This document shows, piece after piece, positions 62,665 to 64,000 of a stretch of 64,000 nucleotides of DNA (positions within the stretch are counted from its first letter, which is position 1; every line of letters begins with the position of its first letter). The DNA is from Chitinophagaceae bacterium (GTDB lineage Bacteria > Bacteroidota > Bacteroidia > Chitinophagales > Chitinophagaceae): positions 93,483-157,482 of the forward strand of contig JADKAZ010000016.1 of NCBI GenBank assembly GCA_016719015.1, given 5' to 3'. Both the position numbers and the translations under genes were made by a program. The notes under the pieces are model-generated. The model made no database searches and had not been told where the DNA came from. It saw only the letters and a program-made list of their open reading frames with translations.

Positions 62665-64000
62665 TTACCACGACAGTTGAACTAACCTTTGTTTTTGTAA
62701 GCGACTTCTTATTTTTCCAATCTTAAAGGTTTTCTCTGTAACAGCATACTCACCTTTTTGAATTAAAATGCTCAATTGCGGCTTTTCTTCCTAAAATTTG
62801 GACAAAAACCCAATCTTGTGTTCAAACAAGTAAGTAACTGCAATCATTCCTTAGTGGTTTGCTTTGTATTAAATTGAACTTCTCTTTCCCAAGTTGAACG
62901 ACTGGACTGTGATATTTTTCAAATTCATTCTTCGCATATTGAAAAGCGTTCGTTTCGTTCAACATCTTTTTGTCCTCATCGAACTGATTAAGCGCATTGT
63001 AACATTGAAATCTTTTTAATCTCTACACTAATTGCCATACAAGGCAAATGTTTTAACCATTTCACTAATTCCAATCCTTTGGTACATCACTTTTGAATTT
63101 TAATCCTTTCCAAATATTTTCCCAATCCGGAAATCTGTCTTCCAACTGTTTCATTTAGTGATGGAATGTTTACAACGTGCTGGACTATTCTATCATAAAA
63201 AACAGGCATAACTCCTTACGCAATTCTGCAACACTTTTGTTGGTGGCGAAAATCAAGCGACATTCAACCTTTATTTTTATTACTTCCCATTCTTCGGATT
63301 GACATTTTATTATGCTTATCTGTTTGCAATGCCTTCATTAATTTTGCTTGAACTAGCTTTGACAGATAATGGTTTCATCAAGAAATAAAATTCCTCCATC
63401 CGCTTCCTCTAAAGTCCTTTTTGACAGCATTGGCACCAGTAAAAGCCCCCTTTCTCAAAACCAACAACTCCGCGTCTGCTTTGCTGTCTTCATCAAACGA
63501 TGCAAAATCCGCTTCGATGAATGGATTTTATTATCGAATAGATTGCTTAGCTTCGCTTGCAAATTTTGACTTACCAATTCCTTTCTCCTATCAAAAAATA
63601 GAGAACCCTGTAGATTTTAGGAATGTTTCCATTTTCTTGTTTACCAATTCCCGAGACGGGATTTTGTTCCACTGAAAACCTTAAACTCTGCACCAATTGT
63701 TCTAGAAATCAGATTGGTTGAGTATTCTGAATTGAAAACTGTTAAATCTTTTCTCGGTTTGTCGCTTTTATCATCATAGGTTTTTATAAACCCTTATTTA
63801 TCAGGCAATTGACCAGCTTCTGACAATATGTGCCAAACAACCTGTGTTTCATTGCTCCCAAAGGATACATTTATAATTGGCTGTAAATTTTTTCTTTGAA
63901 AAATATTGACGTGACCATTTGCTTACCTCATCAGAAATTTGTTTTCATCTCTTAGGTCATTTTACATTGAGTTTCCCACAACTTTGAATTTCCTTGATAA
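62665..64000 (-). pseudogene. CARF-sigma54 transcriptional activator of the RtcR type, fragmented (5' end outside window)
   Basis: Translated by hand on the minus strand across several frames, from right to left. A CARF-like segment has NVSFGSNETQVVWHILSEAGQL, KTYDDKSDKPRKDLTVFN and LISRTIGAEFKVF. The sigma54-type AAA+ domain has EKGIGKSKFA (Walker A), GAFTGA near 63432-63449 (the sigma54-contacting loop), EEADGGILFLDE (Walker B), LVQAKLMKALQ, VECRLIFATNKSVAELRKE (sensor I) and VVNIPSLNET. After that come LYGN-x-RD-x-KK (the GNxRxL region) and AKNEFEKYHSPVVQLGKEKF. The last hydrophobic-poor tail ends at a TAA near 62665. RtcR-type activators sense nucleic-acid-derived signals through CARF and switch on RNA-repair genes through sigma54. 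At least six frame changes and one in-frame stop break it here. Confidence 0.75.

Noticed and set aside
63369..63675. Two plus-strand frames at the right end
   Set aside because: They are the reverse of the AAA+ domain of the RtcR-like remnant, whose GAFTGA and Walker motifs are read on the minus strand.
1..64000. tRNA, rRNA or CRISPR arrays
   Set aside because: I searched by eye for T-arm motifs, 16S/23S landmarks and regularly spaced direct repeats and found none.

Overview
The window looks like a piece of a Bacteroidota chromosome, most likely from the Chitinophagaceae/Chitinophagales side of the phylum (inference). Visible support: two TonB-dependent receptors with N-terminal carboxypeptidase-regulatory domains, a PorW/SprE-type type IX secretion protein, a large cell-surface protein ending in a type B (gliding-motility-type) sorting domain, a bactofilin, a fused RibBA, many short Bacteroidota-type outer-membrane barrels and lipoproteins, and promoters fitting TTTG-N19-TAnnTTTG. 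No rRNA, tRNA, CRISPR array or intact insertion sequence was seen.

Layout. 0-3 kb: a minus-strand operon of a PIG-L deacetylase, two tiny membrane proteins and the start of a sodium:solute symporter that runs off the left edge. 3-8 kb: gamma-glutamyltransferase, a DinB-like protein, an outer-membrane barrel and an alpha/beta hydrolase. 7.9-18.3 kb: a giant TamB-like protein, RibBA, an Oar-like TonB receptor and an esterase. 18.5-29.8 kb: a peptide/amide-bond neighbourhood with an ATP-grasp ligase, a GCS2-type carboxylate-amine ligase, a class I glutamine amidotransferase and a circularly permuted ATP-grasp protein. A glycosyltransferase-like protein, an acetyltransferase, a methyltransferase, a proline-iminopeptidase-like hydrolase, an amidase and an amidohydrolase lie between them. 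30-36.6 kb: a metal-handling cluster (a TonB receptor with a fused HMA domain, an outer-membrane protein, a TlpA thioredoxin, two HMA proteins, one with a duplicated Cys-rich tail, and an HYC_CC_PP-like protein). 36.6-44.5 kb: putative porin, purine nucleoside phosphorylase, a lipoprotein, SucC, a GNAT protein, and an overlapping five-gene operon with SprT-like, AtpZ-like and bactofilin proteins. 44.6-51.9 kb: PorW/SprE, a frameshifted penicillin-binding protein 1A, PrsW, GNAT and a degenerate M23-like protein. 52-61 kb: AhcY, the large secreted protein, thioredoxin, YbjQ, an M48 peptidase, a DUF2452 protein and PdxJ. 61-64 kb: a cation antiporter broken by two compensating frameshifts, long inverted repeats, and a shattered reading frame on the minus strand that still shows every hallmark of a CARF-sigma54 activator of the RtcR type.

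The most interesting items are: (a) the ATP-grasp + GCS2 + GATase + permuted ATP-grasp set, which predicts an unknown gamma-glutamyl- or peptide-like metabolite; (b) the RtcR-like remnant at the right edge; (c) two envelope genes whose natural N-terminus requires a CTG start codon; (d) the HMA-TonB receptor and Cys-rich metal cluster. Clean reading frames on the left and many indels on the right suggest that either sequence quality or selection falls off towards the right edge.
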